Shown here piece after piece: positions 36,273-45,847 of a stretch of 64,000 bases of DNA. The notes below the pieces were generated by a model. The model was given only the letters and a program-made list of their open reading frames with translations, was not told the origin of the DNA and made no database searches. How positions within the stretch are numbered: position 1 is the first letter of the stretch; every line of letters starts with the position of its first letter. The translations under genes and the position numbers were made by a program. The stretch is from Rhodoferax sp. (GTDB lineage Bacteria > Pseudomonadota > Gammaproteobacteria > Burkholderiales > Burkholderiaceae_C). The stretch lies in NCBI RefSeq assembly GCF_028714215.1, contig NZ_JAQTMS010000006.1, positions 62,001 to 126,000 on the forward strand, given 5' to 3'.

Positions 36273-38087
36273 TTATGGGTTGAGCCATTGGGCAACGAGT
36301 TTTTTGTCGTGTACCGCCAGACGCCAACTGGTGACGGCAGTAGGCAGCGTCAGCGACAGTTTCAAAAGGCGTTTGTCGCGTTCCACCAGGGCGCCGATTT
36401 TCAAGGCCGTTCCGGCATAAAGCAGCAAGTCATCGAGTTTGCCGAGACGCCAACTGGAACTGGTTTTGCCGCTGCCGGTCTCCAGGCCCAGCCATTCATC
36501 CCCGGCAGCGAAACCGGCTTTCTCTGCCGCGCCGCCGCGCAACACGGTTTTGATCCGAATCCCGTTGTCGTCATTGACACGCAGACCCAGGCGCGGCGCC
36601 AGTTGGGCCGGCTGTTCCAGTACCGTGATACCCTGGCGCTCCAGCAAGGCCTTGAGTGGCAGCTCCGCGGTACCGTGGACCCAGCGCGCGATCTCTCCGG
36701 CAAAGGACCGGCCAGCGAATTCCGCCAGCACGGTGGACAGGTCGCTCTCCAGCATCGGTCCGCCTTGACAGCGCAGCCACAAGGCACGCATCACGGCATC
36801 GAGCGTGGTCTTTCCTTCCTGGCGCAGGGTCAGATCAAGACACAGTGCCACCAGCGACCCCTTGGTGTAATAGCTCACCGTGGCATTGGGCGTGTTTTCA
36901 TCCTGCCGGTAGTACTTAACCCAGGCGTCGAAACTGGCTTGGGCGACGCTTTGCACCTCCCGCCCGGGCGTCTGCAGCACCTGGTTGATGGTGTCGCCGA
37001 GCAGTTTCAGATAGCCGGCGTCGTCGATCAGTCCGGCGCGCCGCAGCAGCAGGTCGTCGTAATAGCTGGTGAAGCCTTCAAAAAACCACAGCAGTTGCGT
37101 GTAGTTTTCGCCGCCATAGTCGTAACGGTCGAATTCGGCCGGGCGCAGCCGCTTGACGTTCCAGGTATGAAAATACTCATGGCTGATGAGGCCCAACAGC
37201 TTGGTGTAGCCTTCTGTTGGCCGGGCTTTTGTGCCGGTCGGCGGAATTGCCTGGGGCGTCAACGCCGGCTGATCCAGGCGCGGCAGATCCTGGCGTTTGC
37301 AGATCAGCGCCGTCGAGTTGTGATGCTCCAGACCACCATAACCGTCATCCACGGCGTTGAGCATGAAAAGGTAGTTCTTGTGCGGCGGTTTGGTGCTCAA
37401 GCGGGAGCCGGCCTTGGCACCATGCCAGAACTGGATTTCCGTTTCGCAAATTGCCTGCGTGTCGGCCAGCAGCCGCTGGCCGTCAAAGCCGGGTGGCGCG
37501 CCGGCCACCACAAAACGGTGTGGCACGCCGCGCGCCACAAAAGAGCCGCTCCAGAAGCGGCCCATCTCCACCGGTGCGTCCACCAGTTCGTCGTAGCTGG
37601 CGGCCAGGTAGCGGCCAAAGCCGCTCCCGGTGATTTTTTGCGCTGTCAAGCCGGTTGCCACCTGCCAGCCGGGCAAGGTCTTGCCGGCCACCAGCTCCAG
37701 TGCGTGGGGTGAGTCTTCCTGGCCATGCACTTGCAGCAACAGACTGGTGCCATTGAAGAAGCCGCGCTGGGCGTCCAGCCAGGCGGTGCGCACTGAGCTG
37801 TCAAAGGCATAAATCTGGTAGCTCAGCTGCAGCGGTTTGTCGGCCGCGCATTGGACCTGCCAGGTGCATTTGTCGAGCTGCGCCAGAGCCACCGTCCTGG
37901 CGCCCTGACGGGCCTGCAACTGCTGCAGGTTTTTGGAGAACTCGCGTACCAGGTAGCTGCCCGGAATCCAGACCGGCAGGCTCACCAGCTGCTGCGCGGC
38001 CGGGCGTGCGATGGTCAGGGTGACGGCAAACAAATGGGCCTGCGGGTTCTGCACCCGCACTGTGTAGCCAATGGCAGCGGTCGACAT
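36273..38087 (-). CDS. M61 family metallopeptidase (glycyl aminopeptidase-like) with PDZ domain
   Basis: A 604-residue protein with an N-terminal beta domain, a thermolysin-like catalytic domain and a C-terminal PDZ domain. 'GGLEHHNST' and the zinc motif '[14 protein letters not shown]' are the M61 signatures; the third ligand is the Glu in '[13 protein letters not shown]'. The PDZ part includes '[10 protein letters not shown]' and '[17 protein letters not shown]'. No signal peptide is visible, so it is probably cytoplasmic. Family members show aminopeptidase activity on Gly and Ala. It overlaps the dsbC stop by one base (TGATG). Confidence 0.92.
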   Translation of the reverse strand: MSTAAIGYTVRVQNPQAHLFAVTLTIARPAAQQLVSLPVWIPGSYLVREFSKNLQQLQARQGARTVALAQLDKCTWQVQCAADKPLQLSYQIYAFDSSVRTAWLDAQRGFFNGTSLLLQVHGQEDSPHALELVAGKTLPGWQVATGLTAQKITGSGFGRYLAASYDELVDAPVEMGRFWSGSFVARGVPHRFVVAGAPPGFDGQRLLADTQAICETEIQFWHGAKAGSRLSTKPPHKNYLFMLNAVDDGYGGLEHHNSTALICKRQDLPRLDQPALTPQAIPPTGTKARPTEGYTKLLGLISHEYFHTWNVKRLRPAEFDRYDYGGENYTQLLWFFEGFTSYYDDLLLRRAGLIDDAGYLKLLGDTINQVLQTPGREVQSVAQASFDAWVKYYRQDENTPNATVSYYTKGSLVALCLDLTLRQEGKTTLDAVMRALWLRCQGGPMLESDLSTVLAEFAGRSFAGEIARWVHGTAELPLKALLERQGITVLEQPAQLAPRLGLRVNDDNGIRIKTVLRGGAAEKAGFAAGDEWLGLETGSGKTSSSWRLGKLDDLLLYAGTALKIGALVERDKRLLKLSLTLPTAVTSWRLAVHDKKLVAQWLNP

Positions 38088-38800
38088 CAGTTTTTGCCGC
38101 CAGCCAGGTATTTTTCGACCTGGGCGGCGGCAATGGCGCCGGGGACCCGGGTACCGTCCGCGAAGATCAGCGTCGGCGTTCCGGTAATTTTGTGCTTGCG
38201 ACCGATTTCGGTGTTGCGCTCAAGGGCACTCGTGTCACAACTCGCCACCGCCGCCGGCTTGTCACGCACCATCCAGTCCTGCCAGGCCTTGGCCTTGTCC
38301 TTGGCGCACCAGATGTGTTTCGACTTCTCGTTCGAGTCGGCGCTCAGGATCGGGTAGAGGAACATGCTGATGGTTATGTTGTCGACTTTTTGCAGGTCGC
38401 GCTCGAAGCGCTTGCAGTAGCCACAGTTGGGGTCTTCAAAGACCGCCAGTTTGCGTTTGCCATTGCCGCGCACGATGCTGAAGGAGTCCTTGAACGGCAG
38501 GGCGTCGAAACTGATGGCGGTCAGCTTGTCAACCCGTTCTTCGGTCAGGTTACGGCGCAGTTTGGTATCGATCAGATTGCCTTGCAGCAAGAAATTGCCT
38601 TCGGCGTCGGTGTAATAGATTTCCGTGCCGTTGACGCGAATTTCATAGAGGCCCGGCATGGCGCTTTTGCCGACCTCGTCGATTTTCTGCAATTGCGGGA
38701 TGCGTTCGGCCAGATTCTTGCGAATCGTCGCTTCCTGCGCGCTGGCGTTCAAGGCAAGCAGCAAGGCCGTGGCCAGCATGGCGATTTTTGTCGATTTCAT
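38087..38800 (-). CDS. dsbC: Thiol:disulfide isomerase DsbC
   Basis: Periplasmic disulfide isomerase of about 237 residues: signal peptide (cleavage near NASAQ), N-terminal dimerisation domain ('EIYYTDAEGNFLLQGNLID'), and a thioredoxin domain with the active site CGYC in 'FEDPNCGYCKRFERDL'. The cis-Pro loop is 'GTPTLIFADG'. A second Cys pair (one in 'IWCAKDKA', one in 'ASCDTS') matches the structural disulfide of DsbC. Two ATGs, at 38806 and 38800, are equally possible; the second has GGA at better spacing. It lies between the ubiH-like gene and the M61 peptidase gene, all in one direction with tiny gaps. Confidence 0.94.
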   Translation of the reverse strand: MKSTKIAMLATALLLALNASAQEATIRKNLAERIPQLQKIDEVGKSAMPGLYEIRVNGTEIYYTDAEGNFLLQGNLIDTKLRRNLTEERVDKLTAISFDALPFKDSFSIVRGNGKRKLAVFEDPNCGYCKRFERDLQKVDNITISMFLYPILSADSNEKSKHIWCAKDKAKAWQDWMVRDKPAAVASCDTSALERNTEIGRKHKITGTPTLIFADGTRVPGAIAAAQVEKYLAGGKN

Positions 38801-38821
38801 TGTCATCCGTTCAATAACCAA

Positions 38822-39946
38822 TTAACCCATGGCCTGTCGTGCCACCCACTGTTTGACCAAGCCGCTGTGTTCGAACCCCTTCATGCCCCAGTTGCGGGCC
38901 GCCTGCCAGTTGCCTCCGTGCCGAGAGAAAAGACCTTGCAAACCATCCATCGCGGTGTCCATGATCAACAACTCCGCCTTGCGCGTGCGCTCATAGCGGC
39001 GCAACAGTTTTTCATCGCCGACCTGGCGCCAGTACTCGCGCCCATGCAAAATTTCAGCCAGCGTCGCCACGTCCGCCAGACCCAAATTCAGGCCCTGCCC
39101 GGCCAGCGGATGCACGTTGTGCGCCGCATCCCCCGCCAGCACCCAGGCGCCACCCGCGTGACGGCCAGCCCAACGCCGTGCCTGCGCGCTCTGCAAGGGC
39201 CAGGCGCTGCGCGCACTGATCAGATCGAGTCTGCCCAAGCGCTTTTCACTGGCAAGCTCCAGTTGTTGGCAGAACGCGGCGGCATTCTCATTGAGCAGGG
39301 CATCGGCTCGCTCCCTAAGTACAGACCACACAATCGCGACAGAGTTCCCCTGCGGCCCTTCCAGCGGCAAAAAAGCCAGGATCTCACCCTGGGAAAACCA
39401 TTGGTAAGCGGTCTGCGCATGGGCCGTCTCGCAGCTCAAGCGTGCCGCGATCGCCGTCTGGGGGTAGGGCCGAACGTCGAAATCAATGCCCAACTCGGAG
39501 CGCGTGCTACTGGTCCGGCCTTCGCAGATGACGGTCAAGGTGGCGGCCTGGGGGGCGGCCAGCAACTCGATTTGGGGCTGAAACCGCACCGCCTCGGCCA
39601 GTTGGGTTTCCAGCGCCGGCACATCGACAATCCAGGTCAAGCCGGGCACCTTGAGTTCGGCGGCGGAAAAATTCACCTCGCCACCATCGTCACCCTTGAC
39701 CTGCATGGCCAGTACTTCGGTCGCATGCAGGGCATCGGGCCAGCAACGCAGCGATTCAAGCAAGGCCCGGGATTTGGCATTCAAGGCGTAGGCGCGCACA
39801 TCACCGGTCGCGGGCGAGTCGTTTTGGGAGGCTGCCGGCGGCGCTGCCACCAGACCGACGCGAAGGCGCTCGCGCGCCAGCAAGAGGGCCAGCGTGCGCC
39901 CCACAATGCCGCCGCCACGTATGCAAATATCAAAAGCTTGAGTCAT
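38822..39946 (-). CDS. UbiH/UbiF/COQ6 family FAD-dependent hydroxylase
   Basis: A flavin monooxygenase of 374 residues, probably hydroxylating a ubiquinone-ring precursor at the membrane. It has the FAD-binding 'IRGGGIVGRTLALLLA' at the N-terminus and the second FAD motif 'GDAAHNVHPLAGQGLNLGLAD' region near residue 285. The DG-type motif region is also present around 'EILAFLPLEG'. The family contains UbiH, UbiI, UbiF and UbiM, which cannot be told apart by eye, so no symbol is given. It is followed 21 bases later by dsbC. Confidence 0.9.
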   Translation of the reverse strand: MTQAFDICIRGGGIVGRTLALLLARERLRVGLVAAPPAASQNDSPATGDVRAYALNAKSRALLESLRCWPDALHATEVLAMQVKGDDGGEVNFSAAELKVPGLTWIVDVPALETQLAEAVRFQPQIELLAAPQAATLTVICEGRTSSTRSELGIDFDVRPYPQTAIAARLSCETAHAQTAYQWFSQGEILAFLPLEGPQGNSVAIVWSVLRERADALLNENAAAFCQQLELASEKRLGRLDLISARSAWPLQSAQARRWAGRHAGGAWVLAGDAAHNVHPLAGQGLNLGLADVATLAEILHGREYWRQVGDEKLLRRYERTRKAELLIMDTAMDGLQGLFSRHGGNWQAARNWGMKGFEHSGLVKQWVARQAMG

Positions 39947-40085
39947 GCCCTGAATTGTAGGAGGCAGGCAGCGAAAGCGATGGCGGCCGGGTTTTGCAGA
40001 TGGTTGGTGGGACGGATCGAATCCCGCTATTTGGCTGGGCAGATTGCCCTGGCGCCGTATGCCGGCACCTTCTGTTGCACCCGAG

Positions 40086-40349
40086 TCAGGCCGAGGGGAA
40101 TCTGATCCGGATCGCGCTCAGGGAGGCGAAGCGCGGGACTTCGGTCAAAGTCGGGTTGCTTGGCGGCCCGGCCCGAACGTGGTGGCGTCTCTGTACTTCC
40201 CGGTTGACCTGCGCCAGCAGCTTTTCGGCCTCGACTTGGGTCTGTTCCGCGGTGGCGTCTTTCACGTCAAACAGGCGCATCAAGGCCATTGCGGCAAAGA
40301 TGCTGGCAACGGGTAGAAATATTGCAATGCTGAGTACGGTGAAGCTCAT
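40086..40349 (-). CDS. Small single-pass membrane protein, unknown
   Basis: An 87-residue reading frame starting at the ATG at 40349, with AGGA 7 bases before it. Residues 3-27 form one hydrophobic segment ('SIAIFLPVASIFAAMALM'), followed by a charged Glu/Gln/Lys helix and a tail rich in Arg, Pro and Ser. Nothing recognisable is encoded upstream in the same frame, although the frame stays open to 40622. It is plausible as a small inner-membrane protein, but there is no family match by eye. Confidence 0.4.
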   Translation of the reverse strand: MSFTVLSIAIFLPVASIFAAMALMRLFDVKDATAEQTQVEAEKLLAQVNREVQRRHHVRAGPPSNPTLTEVPRFASLSAIRIRFPSA

Positions 40350-40760
40350 TTGAAGATCCTCGCTGGTGATGGTCTTGCCACTCGGCTTGCCGGCGATGCC
40401 TAATGAAGTAACCCCCCGGCACAAATTCTGGATGAAGGGTTGGCCATGAAGTTGAGAATTCTCAATCGATGCACCGAATGCGCGATACGTCAGCAACCGC
40501 ACGCCAATGCCACTCGGGACACGGTCATGCGGGATGCGTCCGGCTGAGGCGCTCGCCCCTTGAAGCGGGAATTTGCCGATCATTACAATTGACGGCAATC
40601 TCCCAGGACAAAGCGCGGACAAAACCTTGCGGCCATGCAGCGTTTACGCCGGTTTGCTTTGATCTTGGCCGACCACGCCATTTGGCGCTGGCCCGGCACT
40701 TCGAGGATGCCCACGCGGGACTCGACAGTGCAATTTGGATATTGATTTATAAGGATTTTT
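40350..40760. other. 411-base stretch with no convincing gene
   Basis: Both strands have open frames here, but they lack recognisable motifs and overlap each other. The right end should carry the ychF promoter. TTATAA at about 40745-40750 and the AAGGA ribosome-binding site just before ychF are visible. No repeat or RNA gene was recognised. Confidence 0.5.
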
Positions 40761-41846
40761 ATGAAGTGTGGCATCGTGGGCTTGCCCAACGTCGGCAAAT
40801 CGACCCTGTTCAACGCCCTGACCAAGGCCGGCATCGCGGCCGAAAACTATCCTTTTTGCACCATCGAGCCCAATGTGGGCATCGTCGAAGTGCCGGACGC
40901 ACGGCTGGATGCGCTCTCCGCCATCGTCAAACCGCAAAAAGTGCAGCGCGCCATCGTCGAGTTCGTCGACATTGCGGGTTTGGTGGCCGGTGCTAGCACC
41001 GGTGAAGGCCTGGGCAACAAGTTTCTGGCCCACATCCGCGAGACCGACGCCATTGTCAACGTGGTGCGCTGTTTTGAAGACGAGAACGTGGTTCACGTGG
41101 CCGGCAAGGTCGATCCGATCTCCGACATGGAGGTGATTCAGACCGAGCTGTGCCTGGCTGATCTGCAAGCGGTCGAGAAGGCCTTGCACCGCGTCACCAA
41201 GACCGCACGTTCGGGCGACAAGGAGTCCCTCAAGCTGGTGGCCATTCTGGAAAAATGCCAGGCCGCGCTGAACGAAGCGAAGCCGGTGCGCACGCTGGAC
41301 TTCAGCAAGGAGGAACTGCCGCTGCTGAAGCAGTTTTTCCTGATTACCGCCAAGCCTGCCATGTTCGTCGCGAATGTGGCCGAAGACGGTTTTCAGAACA
41401 ACCCTTTCCTGGATCGGCTGAGTGCTTACGCCAGCGCGCAAAAGGCGCCGGTGGTGGCGATCTGTGCCAAGATGGAAGCTGAAATGGCGGACATGGAGGA
41501 AGAGGACAAGAAAATGTTCCTCGCCGAGATCGGCCAGGACGAACCCGGGCTGAACCGCCTGATCGTTGCCGCCTATAAGTTGCTGGGCCTGCAAACCTAT
41601 TTCACGGCCGGCGTGAAGGAGGTGCGCGCCTGGACCATTCACATTGGCGACACCGGCCCGCAAGCCGCTGGCGTTATCCATACCGATTTCGAAAAGGGCT
41701 ACATCCGGGCCCAGACCATCGCCTTTGAGGACTTCATCGCCTACAAGGGTGAACAAGGCGCCAAGGATGCCGGCAAGATGCGCAGCGAAGGCAAGGACTA
41801 CGTGGTCAAGGACGGCGATGTGATGAACTTCCTGTTCAGTTCCTGA
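40761..41846 (+). CDS. ychF: Redox-regulated ATPase YchF (Obg-like)
   Basis: An Obg-family P-loop protein of 361 residues that binds ATP rather than GTP. Motifs are Walker A '[17 protein letters not shown]', the switch I segment '[12 protein letters not shown]' and '[17 protein letters not shown]'. The NKxD specificity motif is replaced by 'NVAED' (NxxE), as expected for YchF. The C-terminal TGS-like domain includes '[20 protein letters not shown]' and 'KGYIRAQTI'. It is involved in ribosome and oxidative-stress functions. A good AAGGA site lies 7 bases before the ATG. The last 11 bases overlap the convergent yqaA gene. Confidence 0.97.
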   Translation: MKCGIVGLPNVGKSTLFNALTKAGIAAENYPFCTIEPNVGIVEVPDARLDALSAIVKPQKVQRAIVEFVDIAGLVAGASTGEGLGNKFLAHIRETDAIVNVVRCFEDENVVHVAGKVDPISDMEVIQTELCLADLQAVEKALHRVTKTARSGDKESLKLVAILEKCQAALNEAKPVRTLDFSKEELPLLKQFFLITAKPAMFVANVAEDGFQNNPFLDRLSAYASAQKAPVVAICAKMEAEMADMEEEDKKMFLAEIGQDEPGLNRLIVAAYKLLGLQTYFTAGVKEVRAWTIHIGDTGPQAAGVIHTDFEKGYIRAQTIAFEDFIAYKGEQGAKDAGKMRSEGKDYVVKDGDVMNFLFSS

Positions 41847-42306
41847 ATACACCTACCAGAGCCGTCGTCATCACCACGTAGCGGCCAAACTTGCCAACTG
41901 CCATGTAGGCCAGGCAGGGCCAAAACGGCAATTTCAGCCAGCCTGCAACAGCGCACAACGGGTCGCCAACGATCGGCAGCCACGCCAGCAGGCAGGCTTT
42001 CGGCCCCAGACGCTCCAGCCAGTCCAGCGCCCTGAGGTGGTGCTTCGAATGCTGGTATCTATCAACCACTTTGTGCGAGGCCAGACCCATCGCCCAAGTG
42101 AGGGCGCCGCCCAAGGTGTTGCCGACCGTGGCAACTCCGACCGCCGGCCAAAAGAGGTTCGGATTGAGCGTCACCAAGCCAAACACCACGGGCTCCGAGC
42201 CCAGCGGAAGCAGCGTGGCGGAAATGAAGGACACGACAAACACCGTACTCAGTCCAAACTTGGGCAGAGCGAGTATCACCAGCAGTTGTTCAAGCCAGGC
42301 GTCCAT
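41836..42306 (-). CDS. yqaA: YqaA family (DedA-like) membrane protein
   Basis: A 156-residue inner-membrane protein with four hydrophobic segments. The sequence '[20 protein letters not shown]' then '[16 protein letters not shown]' and '[19 protein letters not shown]' follows the SNARE-associated/DedA fold in its short YqaA form. DedA relatives act as lipid carriers or flippases; the role of YqaA is not established. Its stop overlaps the ychF stop region tail to tail. Confidence 0.9.
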   Translation of the reverse strand: MDAWLEQLLVILALPKFGLSTVFVVSFISATLLPLGSEPVVFGLVTLNPNLFWPAVGVATVGNTLGGALTWAMGLASHKVVDRYQHSKHHLRALDWLERLGPKACLLAWLPIVGDPLCAVAGWLKLPFWPCLAYMAVGKFGRYVVMTTALVGVFRN

Positions 42307-42372
42307 CGGTGTCCGAGTATAGGTTTGCGTTTCAATTGCTGAAATTTTGGGCAGCTAGAATCAGCAGCTCGC

Positions 42373-43425
42373 ATGAATATCGGCCCCTTCATCCTCCCTA
42401 ATCCGTTCTTTGTCGCGCCCATGGCGGGAGTGACGGACCGGCCTTTCCGGCTGCTTTGCAAAAAGCTGGGGGCCGGCTATGCGGTGAGCGAAATGATCAG
42501 CAGCCGGACAGACCTGCGGAACACGCCAAAAACGGCTCGCCGCGCCAACCACCTGGGTGAGCCCGGACCGATTGCGGTGCAGATCGCGGGGACCGAGCCG
42601 CCGATGATGTACGAGGCCGCCGCCCACAACATCGATCAGGGTGCGCAGATCATTGACATCAACATGGGTTGCCCGGCCAGGAAGGTGTGCAACAAATGGG
42701 CCGGCTCGGCACTGATGCAGGACGAGGCTCTGGCACTGCGCATCATCGAGGCCGTGGTCGCCGCTTGCGCGCCGCACGGCGTGCCGGTGACGTTGAAGAT
42801 GCGCACCGGTTGGAGTCAGTCAAACAAAAACGCGGTGCGTCTGGCGCAGGCGGCAGAGCGCGCCGGGGTGCAGATGATCACGGTGCACGGACGCACCCGC
42901 GAGCAGGGCTATGCCGGTGTGGCCGAGTACGACACGATTGCCGCTGTCAAGGCGGCCGTGCGCGTGCCGGTAGTCGCCAATGGCGATATTGATTCACCCG
43001 AAAAAGCCCGCGCCGTGCTGGCCGTGACCGGGGCCGACGCACTGATGGTTGGCCGCGCGGCGCAGGGGCGTCCCTGGATTTTTCGCGAGATTGCGCATTT
43101 TCTGGCCACTGGCAGCCATCTGGCACCGCCCTTGGTGGCGGAGGTCAAGCACCTGGCGTTGGACCATCTGCAGGATCATTACGCGCTGTATGGTGAGTTT
43201 CTGGGCGTGCGCAGCGCGCGCAAGCACATTGGCTGGTACGTCAAGACCCTGCCCGGCGGCGAGGACTTTCGCCAACGCATGAATTCGATTGAAGACTGCG
43301 ACCAGCAAGGGGCCGCGGTGGCCGAATATTTTGACCAGTTGAATGAGCGCTGGGATCGCATCGGGGACGTCGTTGCGCCTGATTTTGCAGACCATGAAGA
43401 TAAGTATGTGGAGACGACAGCATGA
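42373..43425 (+). CDS. dusB: tRNA-dihydrouridine synthase DusB
   Basis: FMN enzyme that reduces uridine in the tRNA D-loop. The 350-residue protein has the Dus signature: 'FFVAPMAGVTDRPFRLLC', 'DINMGCPARKV' with the active-site Cys, 'ITVHGRTREQGY' and 'GADALMVGRAAQGRPWIFRE'. It is co-transcribed with fis, whose ATG overlaps the dusB stop (ATGA). The dusB-fis pair is ancient and conserved across proteobacteria. Confidence 0.96.
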   Translation: MNIGPFILPNPFFVAPMAGVTDRPFRLLCKKLGAGYAVSEMISSRTDLRNTPKTARRANHLGEPGPIAVQIAGTEPPMMYEAAAHNIDQGAQIIDINMGCPARKVCNKWAGSALMQDEALALRIIEAVVAACAPHGVPVTLKMRTGWSQSNKNAVRLAQAAERAGVQMITVHGRTREQGYAGVAEYDTIAAVKAAVRVPVVANGDIDSPEKARAVLAVTGADALMVGRAAQGRPWIFREIAHFLATGSHLAPPLVAEVKHLALDHLQDHYALYGEFLGVRSARKHIGWYVKTLPGGEDFRQRMNSIEDCDQQGAAVAEYFDQLNERWDRIGDVVAPDFADHEDKYVETTA

Positions 43426-43658
43426 GCAAAAAATACATAGAGGAGTGCGTGCGCACCAGCCTGGAGACTTACCTCCGGGATTTGCGCGGGACCGAGCCCG
43501 ATGGCATGTACAACATGATGGTCAATGTGGTGGAAAAACCCTTGCTTGAAGTGGTCATGCGCCATGCCGACAACAACCAATCCAAAGCCGCGCAATGGCT
43601 GGGCCTGAATCGCAACACCTTGCGCAAGAAGTTGCTGGAACACAAGATTGCCAAGTAG
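43422..43658 (+). CDS. fis: Nucleoid protein Fis
   Basis: A 78-residue DNA-bending protein that regulates rRNA and other promoters. The C-terminal helix-turn-helix is '[20 protein letters not shown]', and the N-terminal helices are those of the short betaproteobacterial Fis. It overlaps dusB by ATGA and is translated from the same transcript. A GC-rich hairpin (43663-43680) follows 5 bases after the stop. Confidence 0.95.
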   Translation: MSKKYIEECVRTSLETYLRDLRGTEPDGMYNMMVNVVEKPLLEVVMRHADNNQSKAAQWLGLNRNTLRKKLLEHKIAK

Positions 43659-43662
43659 CAGA

Positions 43663-43680
43663 GCCGGCTGCTTGGCCGGC
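43663..43680. other. GC-rich hairpin between fis and purH
   Basis: GCCGGC (43663-43668) pairs with GCCGGC (43675-43680) around a 6-base loop. It lies in the 56-base gap between fis and purH. The T-content after it is weak, so it may attenuate rather than end the dusB-fis transcript. Confidence 0.4.
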
Positions 43681-43714
43681 CGGACCTTATTCACCGAACA
43701 AATTTTCAATACCC

Positions 43715-45310
43715 ATGAACGCACTCCTATCCGTCTCCGACAAAACCGGCATCGTTGAATTGGCGCAAGCCCTGCACGCCCTGGGCATCAAGCTCATTTC
43801 CACTGGCGGCACCGCCAAGCTGCTGGCCGACAAAGGCTTGCCGGTGACCGAAGTGGCCGAGCTGACGGGCTTTCCCGAAATGCTGGATGGCCGCGTCAAG
43901 ACCCTGCACCCCAAGGTGCATGGCGGCCTGCTGGCGCGCCGCGATGTGCCGGCGCACATGGCAGCGCTGAAAGCCTACGCCATCGAAACCATCGACTTGC
44001 TGGTGGTTAATTTGTACCCGTTCGAGGCGACCGTCGCGAAGCCCGGCTGCACCCTGGAAGACGCGATCGAGAACATCGATATCGGTGGCCCGGCCATGGT
44101 GCGCAGCGCCGCCAAGAACTGGAAAGACGTGGTGGTGTTGACCGATGCTTCGCAATACGCCGGCGTGCTGGCGGAGCTCAAAGCCGGCGGCCTGACGCTG
44201 AAGAGCAAATTTGCCTTGTCGGTGGCGGCCTTCAACCGCATCAGCCAGTACGACGCTGCCATCAGCAATCACCTGTCGTCGCTCAACTTCGAGGAAGGCA
44301 ACAACACGCCTGCCAAAAAGTTGTTCCCGGACCAGTCGAACAATTGCTTCGTCAAGCTGCAGGATTTGCGCTATGGCGAAAACCCGCACCAGCAAGCCGC
44401 CTTCTACCGCGACCTGCAGCCGGCGCCCGGATCGCTGGTCACGGCGCAGCAATTGCAGGGCAAGGAACTGAGCTACAACAACATCGGCGATGCCGATGCC
44501 GCCTGGGAATGCGTCAAGAGCTTCGATCGCAGCAGCAGCGGCGCCGCCTGCGTCATCGTCAAACACGCCAACCCCTGCGGCGTGGCCGTCGGCGCCGACC
44601 CGCTGGAAGCCTACAGCAAGGCTTTCAAGACCGATCCCACCTCCGCTTTTGGCGGCATCATTGCCCTGAACCGGACGCTGGACGAAGCGGCCGCGCTGCA
44701 AATCTCCAAGCAGTTCGTCGAAGTGCTGATGGCCCCCGACTACACGCCCGAGGCGCTGGCGGTGTTCAAGAGCAAGGTCAACGTGCGCATTCTGAAGATC
44801 GCGTTGCCGGCCGGCGGCGCCAGCGACTGGGACAATGGCCGCAATGCGGTGGACATCAAACGCGTCGGCTCCGGCCTGCTGCTGCAGACCGCCGACAACC
44901 ACCAGCTCACCCTGGCGGATTTGAAAGTGGTGACCAAGGTGCAACCGACGGCGGAACAGTTGCAGGACCTGTTGTTCGCCTGGAACGTGGCCAAGTTCGT
45001 CAAGAGCAACGCCATCGTGTTCTGCAAGGGCGGCATGACCATGGGCGTAGGCGCCGGTCAGATGAGCCGGGTTGACTCCGCCAGCATTGCCAGCATCAAG
45101 GCCCAGCACGCCGGCCTGTCGTTGGCCGGCACGGCGGCGGCGAGCGACGCCTTCTTTCCGTTCCGCGACGGCCTGGACGTGGTGGTGGACGCCGGTGCCA
45201 GTTGCATCATCCAGCCCGGCGGCTCGATGCGCGACCAGGAAGTGATTGCCGCCGCCGATGAGCGCGGCATCGCCATGGTGTTCAGCGGCGTGCGGCATTT
45301 CCGGCACTGA
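43715..45310 (+). CDS. purH: Bifunctional AICAR transformylase/IMP cyclohydrolase
   Basis: The last two steps of IMP synthesis in one 531-residue protein. The N-terminal IMP cyclohydrolase has '[17 protein letters not shown]', '[11 protein letters not shown]' and '[16 protein letters not shown]'. The C-terminal transformylase has '[18 protein letters not shown]', '[14 protein letters not shown]' (catalytic Lys-His) and '[13 protein letters not shown]'. The ATG at 43715 gives the standard N-terminus; the frame extends upstream into fis and is not used. Confidence 0.97.
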   Translation: MNALLSVSDKTGIVELAQALHALGIKLISTGGTAKLLADKGLPVTEVAELTGFPEMLDGRVKTLHPKVHGGLLARRDVPAHMAALKAYAIETIDLLVVNLYPFEATVAKPGCTLEDAIENIDIGGPAMVRSAAKNWKDVVVLTDASQYAGVLAELKAGGLTLKSKFALSVAAFNRISQYDAAISNHLSSLNFEEGNNTPAKKLFPDQSNNCFVKLQDLRYGENPHQQAAFYRDLQPAPGSLVTAQQLQGKELSYNNIGDADAAWECVKSFDRSSSGAACVIVKHANPCGVAVGADPLEAYSKAFKTDPTSAFGGIIALNRTLDEAAALQISKQFVEVLMAPDYTPEALAVFKSKVNVRILKIALPAGGASDWDNGRNAVDIKRVGSGLLLQTADNHQLTLADLKVVTKVQPTAEQLQDLLFAWNVAKFVKSNAIVFCKGGMTMGVGAGQMSRVDSASIASIKAQHAGLSLAGTAAASDAFFPFRDGLDVVVDAGASCIIQPGGSMRDQEVIAAADERGIAMVFSGVRHFRH

Positions 45311-45353
45311 CGCGCAAACAAGTCCAACGCCCGATCCTGGTCGAATGGTGGTG

Positions 45354-45505
45354 GGGCGGGCGGACCGGGTATCCGTTCTCTGGCCCACGCTCGCGGGCCT
45401 GCTTGCCTGGTTTGCCAACGGTGCGACCTCAACTTACTGGCTGCTTATCCGGCGCTGTAGTGACCGCGAATGGGGCCGACGCCCGGACACCCGATCCACC
45501 CACCC
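45354..45505 (+). repeat. MITE-like element, copy 1
   Basis: A 152-bp segment bounded by a 22-bp imperfect terminal inverted repeat: 45354-45375 against 45484-45505, 18 of 22 matching and every mismatch a transition. It shares two internal blocks with copy 2 in opposite orientation: 15 bases at 45382-45396, and 14 perfect bases inside a 26-base block at 45457-45482. It contains no gene. The all-transition pattern suggests decay or pairing-constrained change. No clear target-site duplication is visible. Confidence 0.7.
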
Positions 45506-45664
45506 AACAAGGTGATGGGTACGCCGAACTCAAATCAGGTCCATCGTGGGCGGTGAAGATTGCCATCTGAACTGCGCCTTGGCAGAAGCAGTAGTTGGTG
45601 ACACGGCGCAGGTTGCTTCAACCCGGCTGGTTCGAGGCAACTTGTCGGGCAACCCGTAACCCAA
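45506..45664. other. Spacer between the two MITE-like copies
   Basis: 159 bases with no gene, promoter or RNA structure that I recognise. Short frames cross it but have no family features. Weak similarity continues a few bases beyond the copy ends, so the element edges may be slightly wider than given. Confidence 0.4.
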
Positions 45665-45810
45665 GGTGGGTGGTGCGGCTTGCGAGCGCAGGCCCCATTC
45701 GCGGCCACCACAGAGTGGGCGTGTCAACCGTGTTGTTGGTGTCGTAACGGCGGCCTGTCACGTCATTCGCCGCGAGCGTGGGCCGGAGTCCGCAAGCCGC
45801 ACCGCCCGCC
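45665..45810 (-). repeat. MITE-like element, copy 2 (inverted relative to copy 1)
   Basis: A 146-bp segment with a 20-bp terminal inverted repeat: 45665-45684 against 45791-45810, 18 of 20 matching. It can be extended to 25 bases, 45660-45684 and 45791-45815, with 22 matching. The internal blocks at 45691-45704 and 45770-45784 are exact reverse complements of blocks in copy 1, in the same order and with nearly the same spacing (about 60 bases). Together the copies form a large cruciform-capable structure in the purH-hemL convergent gap. Confidence 0.72.
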
Positions 45811-45847
45811 TTGCGCGAGATGAGGCAGGCGTATGCAGCTCCTCTCG

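Noticed and set aside
38192-40105. A 637-codon plus-strand frame over dsbC and the ubiH-like gene
   Set aside because: It crosses two well-supported minus-strand genes and has no recognisable domain.
45530-45727. A 65-codon minus-strand frame in the purH-hemL gap
   Set aside because: It overlaps the MITE-like repeats and has no protein features; the repeat structure explains the sequence better.
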